This document shows positions 1 to 7,826 of a stretch of 64,000 nt of DNA, in pieces. The notes below the pieces were generated by a model. It did no database searches. It was given only the letters and a program-made list of their open reading frames with translations, and had not been told where the DNA came from. This DNA comes from Acinetobacter tjernbergiae DSM 14971 = CIP 107465 (lineage in GTDB: Bacteria > Pseudomonadota > Gammaproteobacteria > Pseudomonadales > Moraxellaceae). The stretch spans positions 82,658 through 146,657 of the forward strand of contig NZ_KB894360.1 in assembly GCF_000374425.1 (NCBI RefSeq), given 5' to 3'. Numbering within the stretch: the first letter of the stretch is position 1; every line of letters starts with the position of its first letter. The translations under genes and the position numbers were made by a program.

Positions 1-166
1 TAGTCCATTGATCATTACTTCTGAAAATCTTGTTCTCAGAAAGGCTTGTTGTAATTGCATAATGCTCACCATTTTTAAGCATATTCCTAAAAACAGATTT
101 TCCAATTACATGAGAACGCTGTAATTCTTTTAATTCATTGCATAGTTTGCATGTACTAATTTTCAT
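1..166 (-). CDS. Hypothetical CxxC protein, 3' part off the window
   Basis: The first 55 residues are visible, starting at the ATG complementary to 164-166; the rest runs off the left edge. The start of the protein has a CKLC knuckle, followed by the segment ELQRSHVIGKSVFR. A CxxC followed by SH(I/V)I-x-K and an aromatic/arginine pair is typical of small uncharacterised proteins often found in accessory islands and thought to be zinc-binding. That resemblance is from memory and no function is claimed. The ribosome-binding site is weak. The reading frame is clean over all 55 codons. Confidence 0.6.
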   Translation of the reverse strand, partial: MKISTCKLCNELKELQRSHVIGKSVFRNMLKNGEHYAITTSLSENKIFRSNDQWT

Positions 167-355
167 GAATGCTGGTAACTAATGTATTTATGGCAATCTT
201 ACCCTAATAAAAAATACTTCAAAACATCTCTTTCATCTTTAAAATTCGATATCTACCAAGTCTTTCTAGCATTGGCAGGGCTTCATGCGCCGTAATCTGT
301 TCGGTAATAAAAAACCGCCTCAACGGCTTCAATTCAACTTATTTAAGAGTTATCT

Positions 356-778
356 CTATTCTGGATAAAATTCCATTTTTTGTAAGGCAAAAATTCGATG
401 TGGTTTTCCATCTTTTAGCCAAATTTTTGTTCTTGCCCTATTTATAAACAAATGAACAATTTTTCTGTCTAAGGTCTCTAAACCAGTACTCTTTAACACT
501 TTGATATGTCTAACATAGCCACGTTCATCAATAAAAGCTAAAAACTCAAAACCTCTATATCTATTTTCAAGCTCACTGTTATCTAAAGATATATTTGGAA
601 AATAAATCCAATTTTTCCCGATATTGCTAATATTCTCATAGTCATATTCAGCACCATCAATAACATACTTAGTCATTGTTGGGAGGTCTAATTTTTCCAC
701 TTTAATATAGTCAAATTGAGTTATTGCACATCCACTTAAAGATAGAAATAATGCACATAAAAACAATTTATTAAGCAT
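356..778 (-). CDS. Small lipoprotein with a TonB-C-like domain
   Basis: 140 residues. A type II signal peptide ends in the lipobox LSGC (Cys17), so the mature protein should be lipid-anchored. Residues about 80-135 (FLAFIDERGYVRHIKVLKS, then GLETLDRKIVHLF) follow the TonB C-terminal pattern: beta hairpin, 'STGLETLD', helix. This domain normally binds periplasmic partners, but there is no TonB-like transmembrane anchor and no ExbBD gene nearby, so energy transduction is not implied. A longer protein with two such domains lies at 20739-21377. Transcribed alone. The family call is fairly sure; the role is unknown. Confidence 0.7.
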   Translation of the reverse strand: MLNKLFLCALFLSLSGCAITQFDYIKVEKLDLPTMTKYVIDGAEYDYENISNIGKNWIYFPNISLDNSELENRYRGFEFLAFIDERGYVRHIKVLKSTGLETLDRKIVHLFINRARTKIWLKDGKPHRIFALQKMEFYPE

Positions 779-877
779 GGCTTTACCAAAATTTTTTCTG
801 ATTATATATTTTTTTAAATCAAATACTATACTTAAAACCTTAAAAAAAATCAGACATTAAAAATTCATTTTGTAAAG

Positions 878-1252
878 TTAATTCTTTCCAATCTTTATAC
901 CAAAATTAGTTGAACCAATGTCTTGTATCTGCATGGTATAAACAGGCTTTCCATCTTTCTGATCTTCGTTAATTAATAATTTAACAACTCCATAATTCTT
1001 ATCACCAGTTATTTCAACTTTATAAAAGTATACCAGTTGTTTGGATTCAGGACTGCCAACAGATTTAATACTGTAATTAGTAACTTTCCCAAACTCTTTT
1101 CTTATCGTATCATCTGTATATATTACAGACTCTACACGCTGAACATTATCCTTAGTATTAATCATAAAATGTACTCCCAAATATATAAGTAAAAATACAC
1201 TTATGAGAGCAATATTTCTTTTCTTCTTTAAATCTTTAAATTCAATAAACAT
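878..1252 (-). CDS. Small membrane protein, Coa1-like C-terminal domain
   Basis: 124 residues from the ATG at 1250-1252; the frame also extends to a TTG at 1282. One transmembrane helix (about residues 15-32, IALISVFLLIYLGVHFMI) is followed by a soluble domain. In that domain, GKVTNYSIKSVG and YKVEITGDKNYGVVKLLI recall the cytochrome-oxidase-assembly Coa1 fold seen in many small bacterial membrane proteins. This is a weak pattern match. An IS1595-type element sits just upstream (target duplication 1284-1291), so the native promoter has probably been separated from the gene. Confidence 0.6.
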   Translation of the reverse strand: MFIEFKDLKKKRNIALISVFLLIYLGVHFMINTKDNVQRVESVIYTDDTIRKEFGKVTNYSIKSVGSPESKQLVYFYKVEITGDKNYGVVKLLINEDQKDGKPVYTMQIQDIGSTNFGIKIGKN

Positions 1253-1291
1253 GAAAGGGTATAACCTTTTAAAAACATTCAAATAAATTAT

Positions 1292-2002
1292 GGGGCTGTA
1301 GTAGATAAGGTTAAATATCAGTCCAATTTAATAGTGTTTTCAACTGTTGCTTTGGGCTGCCATAATTAAATCGGAACTCACATTCTTTAATAAACAATGA
1401 AAAGGCATTTCGGTCAATACCATTGTATTTTCGAAGTACTCTTTTTGCCTGACTCCAAAAGTTTTCAATTCAATTGATATGATTTTGACCATCAGCAAAA
1501 TTGCTTGAATGATTGATTCTATAGTGACTAAATCCTGCAACATCCAAAGCATTATAACTATGCCAATGATCTGTATAAACAACGCTATCAGGAGTGATTT
1601 TATTTGATATTACAGGCATTAGGGTGCTCGATTTAGTATCAGGTACAATGACCGTATAGACTTTACCATTGCGCTTGAGTAAACCAAAAACAATCACTTT
1701 ACCAGCAGCACCTCTACCACGCTTTCCTTTACGCACTCCACCAAAATAGCTTTCATCCAATTCGATCTGTCCTTGAAACACTTCAATGGCATCTTGGTCA
1801 AGGTGAAACATAATGATTTGACGAATTTTCCTATAGAACAATGCTGCGGAATTAGGTTGAATTCCCAATAAATTAGCAGCAGTTCTAGCGGTAACTTCGG
1901 CAATGAAAAATTCTAATAATCTTATCTGGATTTTTCTATTTAATTTACATCTAGTTATCTTCATAAAAGTAGATTATTACAAGGCTAATCTACTACAGCC
2001 CC
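1292..2002 (-). mobile_element. IS1595-family insertion sequence (711 bp)
   Basis: The ends form a perfect 15-bp inverted repeat (GGGGCTGTAGTAGAT at 1292 and its complement ending at 2002). An 8-bp target duplication, TAAATTAT, flanks it at 1284-1291 and 2003-2010. Size, 8-bp duplication and an ISXO2-like transposase fit the IS1595 family, IS1016-like branch. The intact duplication shows simple insertion with no later rearrangement. The single transposase gene is broken by a stop codon, so this copy cannot move unaided. Confidence 0.93.
1311..1964 (-). pseudogene. ISXO2-like transposase with in-frame TGA
   Basis: The frame would encode 217 residues: an N-terminal helix-turn-helix (about 1-50), then an ISXO2-like DDE domain with 'QIELDESYFGG' (first Asp) and 'VVYTDHWHSY' (second Asp). 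After codon 164 a TGA (1470-1472) follows NHIN. The same frame continues as IENFWSQAKRVLRKYNG and on to TAA at 1311-1313. Relatives read NHINGIENFW here, so a GGA glycine codon appears to have become TGA. The stop removes the third catalytic acid (E of IENFW). A TGA error in the sequence cannot be excluded. Confidence 0.9.
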
Positions 2003-2042
2003 TAAATTATTAAAACCGTTACCTAAATGTACCTACTACAAA

Positions 2043-2066
2043 AAAAGCCCGCATATGCGAGCTTTT
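2043..2066 (-). terminator. Hairpin terminator of the phage operon
   Basis: Arms AAAAGCcCGCA and TGCGaGCTTTT pair with one C/A mismatch, and on the minus strand the stem is followed by T residues. It lies about 100 bp beyond the antiterminator pseudogene and just outside the IS1595-type element. Confidence 0.7.
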
Positions 2067-2159
2067 AAATACTTAGTGAACTACCATAACTACATCCACC
2101 ATAACATAAATATGTCATATCCTGTCCGTACATGCAAGCACTACTCTAATCGTAATTTT

Positions 2160-2578
2160 TTATTGTGAATTTAGGTAATATTTGCCAGCAAAAATCATTT
2201 GATCTAAATATGTTTTACCTAAGCAAAATTCTTCTGCCATGCGCCGTAATGACAAACCTCTGATATTTTTTTGAATAAATAAATTCACTGCTGCCTTTGC
2301 AGATGCACATATAGTTTTAGTTTCTGAAATATCCTTAATCAGCAATCGAACTTGATCAGCCTCAAAATCTGTAATCACACAAATTACATAACTCTTATTT
2401 TTTGATGGCTTGTCTTCTGCTGATTTAATCAACCAGTAAATTTGATTGATGCCTAAACTATCTGGTTCATGTCCACTTTTCATACGGCAAGTTTGATATA
2501 TGCTCCATACTGTTTTAGCCAATCTTCTATTGTGAATTTAGACCAGTCCATTGCTTTGTTTTTAGCGATAGCATTCAT
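2160..2578 (-). pseudogene. Frameshifted phage antitermination protein (Q-like)
   Basis: From the ATG at 2576-2578, with AGAGAGG upstream, the frame reads MNAIAKNKAMDWSKFTIEDW and stops as ...AYIKLAV at a TGA. In the minus-1 frame an overlapping ATGA opens MKSGHEPDSLGINQIYW, which continues to 2160. The N-terminus (MDWSKFTIEDWLKQYGA) is the usual start of Q-like antitermination proteins in Acinetobacter prophages, and the second part carries the expected C-terminal DNA-binding helices (LSLRRMAEEFCLGKTYLDQM). One gene split by a frameshift fits best. No slippery heptamer is seen, but ATGA-coupled translation of two halves remains possible. Confidence 0.75.
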
Positions 2579-2582
2579 TTAA

Positions 2583-2726
2583 TCAAACCTCTCTCACATC
2601 AATATTTAGAACCGTTTTGCGTACGATCAATAAGTAAATCTTGACTGAAGCATCACTAAGCTTATTCATGACATCATCGACAAAAGCATTTGTGATCTGA
2701 AATGAGTTTGGAACGAATCTGCTCAT
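2583..2726 (-). pseudogene. Truncated phage replication protein, N-terminal stub
   Basis: 47 residues beginning MSRFVPNSFQITNAFVDDVM and continuing SDASVKIYLLIVRKT. This is the characteristic start of RepO-like phage replication proteins with an N-terminal winged helix. After RKT the family motif (usually GWQK...) is replaced by VLNIDVREV and a stop, so the body of the gene is deleted. The start ATG overlaps the HNH stop codon (ATGA), and the end abuts the ribosome-binding site of the antiterminator. Confidence 0.7.
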
Positions 2727-2983
2727 AGATTGTCCTCACTCTGTATATTCGTACCTTTCTTAGAGTTGCAACTGCGGCACAACACCTGCAAATTCTCAGG
2801 TTCATCTGTGCCTCCATGCGCTATTGGAAGAATATGATCTATGGTTAAATCATCGGAGCATCCACAGTGCTTACAGATACGACCATCACGAACAAATATA
2901 GCCTCTCTGATTACTTGTGGTAATGGTGCTCGGACTTTGATTTTGGAAGCAGGCCCATATTTTTCTTCAAAATCAGAATCCAT
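2723..2983 (-). CDS. HNH endonuclease
   Basis: 86 residues from the ATG at 2981-2983, preceded by AGAAG; an in-frame GTG at 3029-3031 would add 16 residues and overlap the gene before it. A classic HNH nuclease: zinc knuckle CKHC, catalytic DHILPIAHGG, and NLQVLCRSCNSKKG with the second cysteine pair. Small HNH proteins like this serve in phage packaging or as homing-type nucleases. Here it sits inside an early-gene block. It overlaps the next gene by ATGA, indicating one operon. It looks intact. Confidence 0.85.
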   Translation of the reverse strand: MDSDFEEKYGPASKIKVRAPLPQVIREAIFVRDGRICKHCGCSDDLTIDHILPIAHGGTDEPENLQVLCRSCNSKKGTNIQSEDNL

Positions 2984-2999
2984 CCAGCGTACTTCTAAA

Positions 3000-3131
3000 T
3001 CAAATATATAGATTCGCAATTTCTCTAGCACACTCTACACACAGCCGAAACTGAGAATTCATTCTGTAAATCGGATTAAATATTTCTTGGGTATGACATA
3101 AATCACAATATATTCTTTGATCTAAGCTCAT
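3000..3131 (-). CDS. 43-residue zinc-ribbon phage protein
   Basis: ATG at 3129-3131, stop at 3000-3002. The GACAAGAGGTAAACCCC leader gives a good AGAGG ribosome-binding site. The protein starts MSLDQRIYCDLCHTQEIF and has a second pair CVEC, so it should fold around one zinc (CxxC...CxxC). It lies between the integrase fragment and the HNH gene on the same strand with tight spacing. Function unknown; small zinc-ribbon proteins are common in phage early regions. Confidence 0.6.
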   Translation of the reverse strand: MSLDQRIYCDLCHTQEIFNPIYRMNSQFRLCVECAREIANLYI

Positions 3132-3136
3132 GGGGT

Positions 3137-3676
3137 TTACCTCTTGTCGTCTACGCACTGGTGGATCTGCGTATCGAGTTCTGCCAATATTTCGTGGAGT
3201 CGGTGGATGACCTTAGATGCGTGAGCCAAAACACTTCTGATCTGCAATAACTCATTTTGGATTGTGCTTGGAGAGACACTACGAAGTTCTAATTTTAAAT
3301 ATCCTTCTTTCCTTAAATTTACATGGTTAGAAATATCAAGAGGCTTTAATAAATTAATTGCTCTTTTAGCTATGGGTAATTTTTGCAAAAGTTTAAGTGT
3401 GTTTACTTTACTTTTACTATAGACCCCATCAACCTCAACAAGGTATTTTTCAATAGCTTGACCGATTGTTAAATTATGCGAACTATTCTTTCCAACCAAA
3501 AGCTCAGGATTCTTGTTTAATTCCTTTTCCCTTTTATACAACCAGTTTTCTGCTATTCTACGGGAACTAAAGGTCTTGCTTTCCTTGAACTCAGGATGAT
3601 CCTTGCAATTAATTCGAATTTCAGCTCGATACCGAATCGTACCATCAGCAAGACTTCTAGACCTTATTGAACCCAT
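3137..3676 (-). pseudogene. Tyrosine integrase, N-terminal half only
   Basis: Start chosen at the ATG at 3674-3676 (GAAAGG upstream, MGSIRSRSLADGTIRYRAEI); the frame is open further upstream but without family likeness. Residues about 1-60 are the arm-binding beta domain, then a SAM-like core-binding domain (LTIGQAIEKYLVEVDG...) to about residue 150. The catalytic domain with R-H-R-Y is absent. After LLQIRSVLAHAS the frame continues as VIHRLHEILAELDTQIHQCV, apparently the 3' end of an unrelated phage gene. This is an in-frame deletion fusion. It cannot recombine DNA. Confidence 0.8.
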
Positions 3677-3678
3677 AA

Positions 3679-3727
3679 TTTTACGCCTTTCTGTTTTTTT
3701 CATTATGGCGTAAACTTTGGCGTAAAA
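3679..3727. repeat. TGGCGTAAA repeats before integrase 1
   Basis: TGGCGTAAA occurs at 3706-3714 and 3718-3726, with an inverted copy (TTTTACGCC) at 3679-3687. Similar paired repeats flank the second integrase element (22789-22810 and 28453-28472). They are probably integrase arm-type sites (inference). Confidence 0.5.
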
Positions 3728-3730
3728 TAA

Positions 3731-3774
3731 AAGTGTTTCGCACATGTTTAAACACTTTCACACATGTTTAAACA
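3731..3774. repeat. Direct and inverted repeats upstream of integrase 1
   Basis: CACATGTTTAAACA occurs twice, at 3741-3754 and 3761-3774, a 20-bp period (two helical turns). AAGTGTTT (3731-3738) pairs with AAACACTT (3750-3757). The spacing suggests a binding site for a dimeric regulator or excisionase; this is inferred. Confidence 0.6.
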
Positions 3775-3863
3775 GCAAACCAATCAATCATAAACTAATG
3801 TTTTTAAAAAGTTAATTATTTAAACATTGACTATCAATAGTTTAAAGAAAAGGGAAAGAAACA

Positions 3864-5714
3864 ATGCTGCAATGGTTTGAAAAATTAGTTGATCCCTACC
3901 CAACCAAAGACTTAAACAAACCATTACCTACCACATTTTTTGCTTTTGTGTGGCAATCAACTCAAGGCATAAGACCTTTCCTCTTTTTGCTGATTGCATG
4001 TACAGCAGCAGCAGCCTGTTTCGAAGCGTTGTTCTTTTCTTATATCGGTAAGCTGGTCGATTGGCTCACCAAAAGCCAACCGAATACGTTTTTAGAGACT
4101 AATCAGCAAAATTTAACAATTCTCATCAGTATCTTATGTGCCAATATTTTCTTTGTAAGTTTGCAATCTATTCTCAAACACCAAGTTCTGTTTAGTAATT
4201 TTCCGATGCGAATGCGTTGGCGCTTCCACAATTTATTATTACAACAGAGTTTAGACTTTTTCCACACTGATTTTGCAGGCCGTTTGTCTGCCAAAGTCAT
4301 GCAAACTGCATTAGCAGTTCGTGAATTTTGGATGATTCTAGGTGATATGTTGGTCTATGTGCTGATCTACTTTATTACCATCAGTTTAGTCTTGGGTTCA
4401 ATTGCTCCTGTTTTAATCATTCCATTATTTTTATGGCTCACATTATTTATTGCAATTGCGAGTTATTTCATTCCTCGTCTAGGTAAAATCTCACAAGAAC
4501 AAGCCGATGCTCGTGCCATCATGACAGGTCGTGTTACAGACGCTTATACCAATATTCAGACTGTGAAATTATTTGCCCATGCTGGTCGTGAAAGCCAATA
4601 TGCAAAAGAATCAATGCAAGAGTTTATGGTCACTGTTTATAAGCAAATGCGTTTAGGCGTGAAATACCAAATTAGCATTCGTTTACTCAGTGCTTTTCTC
4701 TTTATTGGCGTGATTGGCACTTCTGTTTGGTTATGGACACAAGGTCAAGCTGCGATTGGTGTCATTGCCGCAACGACGGCGATGGTATTAAAACTGGATA
4801 GTTTGGCAGAATTCATTATGTGGCACATCACAATGCTTTTTGAAAATGTCGGTACGATTCAGGATGGGATGAAAACTTTAGGTAAACAGATCCAGATTCA
4901 AGACAAAAAAGATGCAACTGAACTCAAAGTTCAACATGGTGAGATTCGTTTTGAAGATGTGAGTTTTGCTTATAATCAAAAGAATGTCATCGATCATTTT
5001 AATCTCACCATTAAACCAGGCGAGAAAATTGGTATCGTTGGGCGTTCTGGAGCAGGCAAATCCACACTGATTCAATTACTCTTGCATTTCTACAAGCTGA
5101 ATCAAGGTCGCATTTTGATTGATGGTCAAAGTATTCATGATGTCACACAAGATAGCTTACGTGCCAATATTGCACTTGTAACTCAAGATACCTCTCTACT
5201 TCATCGTACTGTTGCAGAAAATATTAAATATGGTCGTCCAAATGCAACTGAGGCCGAAATTCAACTTGCTGTCAAAAAAGCCAAAGCCGAAGAATTCATT
5301 CCACAATTGACGGATCAAAAAGGTCGTGTTGGTTTTGATGCTTATGTCGGCGAACGTGGTGTAAAGCTTTCTGGTGGGCAACGCCAACGTATTGCAATTT
5401 CAAGAGTTTTTCTAAAAGATGCACCAATTCTGATTTTAGATGAAGCAACCAGTGCACTCGACTCAGAAGTTGAAGCCGCGATTCAAAGCAGTTTAAATGA
5501 CTTAATGGTTGGCAAAACGGTCATTGCAATTGCGCACCGTTTATCTACTATTGCTCAAATGGATCGCCTCATTGTCCTTGATCAAGGCAAAATTGCAGAA
5601 CAAGGTACGCATGAGGAACTTATTGCAAATGATGGCTTGTATGCTCAACTATGGAAACGTCAAACGGGCGGTTTTTTAGTTGAACAACGAGTGGTGGCTC
5701 AGGATACAGAATAA
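3864..5714 (+). CDS. ABC exporter, ATPase fused to membrane domain
   Basis: 616 residues. An N-terminal six-helix exporter domain (about 35-330) is followed by a nucleotide-binding domain (about 365-600): Walker A GRSGAGKST, Q-loop, signature LSGGQRQR, Walker B ILILDEATSALDS, H-loop AHRLST. This is the half-transporter layout of MsbA-like and multidrug/lipid exporters, which act as dimers in the inner membrane. The substrate is not evident. Preceded by AGGGAAAG. The stop codon overlaps the next start (TAATG), so it is translationally coupled to the MaoC-like gene. An intact core gene directly beside prophage debris. Confidence 0.9.
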   Translation: MLQWFEKLVDPYPTKDLNKPLPTTFFAFVWQSTQGIRPFLFLLIACTAAAACFEALFFSYIGKLVDWLTKSQPNTFLETNQQNLTILISILCANIFFVSLQSILKHQVLFSNFPMRMRWRFHNLLLQQSLDFFHTDFAGRLSAKVMQTALAVREFWMILGDMLVYVLIYFITISLVLGSIAPVLIIPLFLWLTLFIAIASYFIPRLGKISQEQADARAIMTGRVTDAYTNIQTVKLFAHAGRESQYAKESMQEFMVTVYKQMRLGVKYQISIRLLSAFLFIGVIGTSVWLWTQGQAAIGVIAATTAMVLKLDSLAEFIMWHITMLFENVGTIQDGMKTLGKQIQIQDKKDATELKVQHGEIRFEDVSFAYNQKNVIDHFNLTIKPGEKIGIVGRSGAGKSTLIQLLLHFYKLNQGRILIDGQSIHDVTQDSLRANIALVTQDTSLLHRTVAENIKYGRPNATEAEIQLAVKKAKAEEFIPQLTDQKGRVGFDAYVGERGVKLSGGQRQRIAISRVFLKDAPILILDEATSALDSEVEAAIQSSLNDLMVGKTVIAIAHRLSTIAQMDRLIVLDQGKIAEQGTHEELIANDGLYAQLWKRQTGGFLVEQRVVAQDTE

Positions 5715-6154
5715 TGTTGTATTTAGAAGACTTAAATATTGGAGATCGTTTCATCAGCCGTGACTATGAAATGACACTTGAAGAAGTTAAACAATTTGCG
5801 AGCCTATACGACCCTCAGCCCTTTCATTTAGATGAACACGCTGCTGAACAACATCCTATTTTTCAAGGTTTAGCGGCAAGTGGCTGGCATACTTCAGCAG
5901 TAACCATGCGTTTATGGACAGAGTGCTTCCCGATCGCAGGCGGATTACTGGGTTCTGAATCTAGCCTTCGTTGGCCTCGCCCTACTCGTGTTGGCGATAA
6001 AATTCATGTCGAAATTGAAATTACTGCAATCGTGCCATCTAAAACCAAAACTGATCGTGGTATCGTCAGTTACGTTACTCAAGCTTTGAACCAACATGGT
6101 GATGTGCTATTAATATCAACAACCAAAATTATGGTCTTTAGAAAACCAAGTTGA
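5714..6154 (+). CDS. MaoC-like (R)-hydratase
   Basis: 146 residues, a single hot-dog fold of the MaoC family. The motif FASLYDPQPFHLDEHAA carries the catalytic Asp and His of (R)-specific enoyl-CoA hydratases, and GLAASGWHTSAVTMRL follows as expected. These enzymes hydrate enoyl-CoA or act on CoA thioesters of unusual acids. The coupling to the ABC exporter (1-nt overlap) suggests co-expression but does not reveal the substrate. Confidence 0.85.
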   Translation: MLYLEDLNIGDRFISRDYEMTLEEVKQFASLYDPQPFHLDEHAAEQHPIFQGLAASGWHTSAVTMRLWTECFPIAGGLLGSESSLRWPRPTRVGDKIHVEIEITAIVPSKTKTDRGIVSYVTQALNQHGDVLLISTTKIMVFRKPS

Positions 6155-6287
6155 TTTTTGAATATTAATGGGACTCAGCTCCTTGTCCAACAATTTTTAT
6201 GATTGATTATTTTATTTCATGTAAATATGTTTAGGACTTAAATGTTTAAAAGATATTGGCAAAATTGATGAGCGCCACGGAAAGCAC

Positions 6288-7313
6288 ATGAAAACAACCT
6301 CAACTCGTCAAGATCAAGGTATACCAGGCGTCTATGGCTTATTGCTATTAGACGTTGTTTCTCGCTGGGGATATAGCGACGAAACTTTATTTGCTCCCTT
6401 TCATTTAACGAGCGAACAACTGGCTGATCCAAACTATAGAATTCCAACACCAATCGCGAATGAGTTGGTGAAGCATTCCTTGCGCCTCACGGGTGAAAGT
6501 ACACTCGGCTTTCATTTGGGTACGCAAATGCGTATTTCGATTCATGGTTTTATTGGCTATGCCATTATGACTGCACATGACATTACCGATGCCATTGCAC
6601 TAGCAAGCCGTTTTATTCAATTACGCTTGCCTTTTTTACAGCTCTATTTTTCTACCTTTGGCCCTAAAGCCACATTACAATTACAATGTGACATTGAAGT
6701 TGAGCCTCTGCGTAGTGAAATTATTTTAGGCTTAACCATTGGTATTATGACCATGGCAAAAGCCCTTACTGGAATTGAAGATTTAAATGGTGAAGTTGAT
6801 TTAGATTTTCCTGAGCCCGCTGGATTTGATAAATACCGCGACAAACTCACCAGTACGGTGCGCTTTAATCAGCCACATTTAATTTCAAGCTTTGATAAAA
6901 AATACCTCGGTTTGAAAATGGTTAATGCAGATCCGATTGCGAGCCAAATTGCGATTAATCAATGCGAAACTGAATTATCAGCTTTAGGCGAACGTCGTCG
7001 TCTCGCAATGCGTGTTCGTGATATTTTGACCAATTCGGAACAACATTATTTAAGCATTGAAAGTGTTGCTGATCGTTTGCATATGTCTGACCGTACTTTA
7101 AAACGTCAATTAGCAGCAGAAGGAACCTCCTTCTCCACCCTAGTTGATGAAGTTCGTTATCGCCATGCAACTTCCTTACTGTCACGAACCGATTATAGTT
7201 TGGAACAAATTGCTGATGAACTGGGTTATTCTGATGTAGCCAACTTTAGCCGTGCATTTAAGCGTTGGAGTGGTCGTAGCCCAAGTAACTGGCGCAAAGA
7301 CCCGTATTTGTAA
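6288..7313 (+). CDS. AraC-family transcriptional regulator (OruR-like layout)
   Basis: 341 residues. The N-terminal ligand-binding domain (about 20-200, 'arabinose-binding domain of AraC' type) is followed by a C-terminal double helix-turn-helix (about 235-335), including LSIESVADRLHMSDRTLKRQ and YSLEQIADELGYSDVANFSR, then WSGRSPSNWR. GGAAAG lies before the ATG. The layout matches OruR/ArgR-like regulators of amino-acid or fatty-acid catabolism. The target may be the exporter/MaoC pair upstream on the same strand (133-bp gap), but no operator was identified. Confidence 0.88.
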   Translation: MKTTSTRQDQGIPGVYGLLLLDVVSRWGYSDETLFAPFHLTSEQLADPNYRIPTPIANELVKHSLRLTGESTLGFHLGTQMRISIHGFIGYAIMTAHDITDAIALASRFIQLRLPFLQLYFSTFGPKATLQLQCDIEVEPLRSEIILGLTIGIMTMAKALTGIEDLNGEVDLDFPEPAGFDKYRDKLTSTVRFNQPHLISSFDKKYLGLKMVNADPIASQIAINQCETELSALGERRRLAMRVRDILTNSEQHYLSIESVADRLHMSDRTLKRQLAAEGTSFSTLVDEVRYRHATSLLSRTDYSLEQIADELGYSDVANFSRAFKRWSGRSPSNWRKDPYL

Positions 7314-7385
7314 AGACTTTTGTTTTTATTAAAAAACCTGTATAAAGCCAAATAAAATGATGCAACAGATTGTTAAGGAGTTGTA

Positions 7386-7760
7386 ATGAATCATCCAGCA
7401 GATTTGAAATATGCACGTACACATGAATGGGTACGAATCGAAGGTGATTTAGTCGTTACTGGTATTAGTGACCATGCCCAAGCAGAATTAGGTGATTTAG
7501 TTTATGTGGAAGCGCCTGAAGTAGGTAAACACGTAACTGCAACAGAGCAAGCAGGTACTGTTGAATCAGTAAAAACTGCATCTGACATTCATGCACCTGT
7601 TTCAGGTACAGTTGTTGAAGTAAATACCGATCTTGAAGATGATCCTGATTTTGTCAATGAAGAACCATATAGCAAAGGTTGGATCTATAAAATCAAACCT
7701 GACAATATGTCTGATGTTGAAAAACTTCTTTCAAATGAAGAATACGAGTCAGGTTTATAA
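7386..7760 (+). CDS. gcvH: Glycine cleavage system H protein
   Basis: 124 residues, the normal length. The lipoyl carrier of the glycine cleavage complex, it shuttles the aminomethyl group between P, T and L proteins. The lipoylation site is Lys63 in [19 protein letters not shown] and [12 protein letters not shown] are diagnostic. AAGGAG lies 8 bases before the start. It stands alone: gcvT and gcvP are not adjacent. It ends at a strong bidirectional terminator. Confidence 0.97.
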   Translation: MNHPADLKYARTHEWVRIEGDLVVTGISDHAQAELGDLVYVEAPEVGKHVTATEQAGTVESVKTASDIHAPVSGTVVEVNTDLEDDPDFVNEEPYSKGWIYKIKPDNMSDVEKLLSNEEYESGL

Positions 7761-7780
7761 TTATTTATAAATCTAAATAT

Positions 7781-7810
7781 TAAAAAGCCCAATTGAATTG
7801 GGCTTTTTAA
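7781..7810. terminator. Bidirectional terminator gcvH/aspA
   Basis: A near-perfect palindrome with arms AAAAAGCCCAATT and AATTGGGCTTTTT, with A and T tracts at its two sides. It serves the converging gcvH (+) and aspA (-). Confidence 0.93.
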
Positions 7811-7826
7811 ATGCTCAGCCTAAGAT

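Larger units (their letters stand above)
2011..3780. mobile_element. Prophage remnant 1 (degraded)
   Basis: This block holds only phage-type genes, all on the minus strand: integrase fragment, zinc-ribbon protein, HNH nuclease, replication-protein fragment and Q-like antiterminator, ending in a terminator at 2043-2066. Three of the five are broken. The order (integrase, small genes, replication, antiterminator) is that of a lambdoid early region collapsed by deletions. The boundaries are approximate. No flanking att repeat was found, perhaps because one end was lost. Confidence 0.7.

Noticed and set aside
308..329. Possible terminator after the 356-778 gene
   Set aside because: Only three to four pairs (GCC/GGC) support the stem, although a T run follows. 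Too weak to list.
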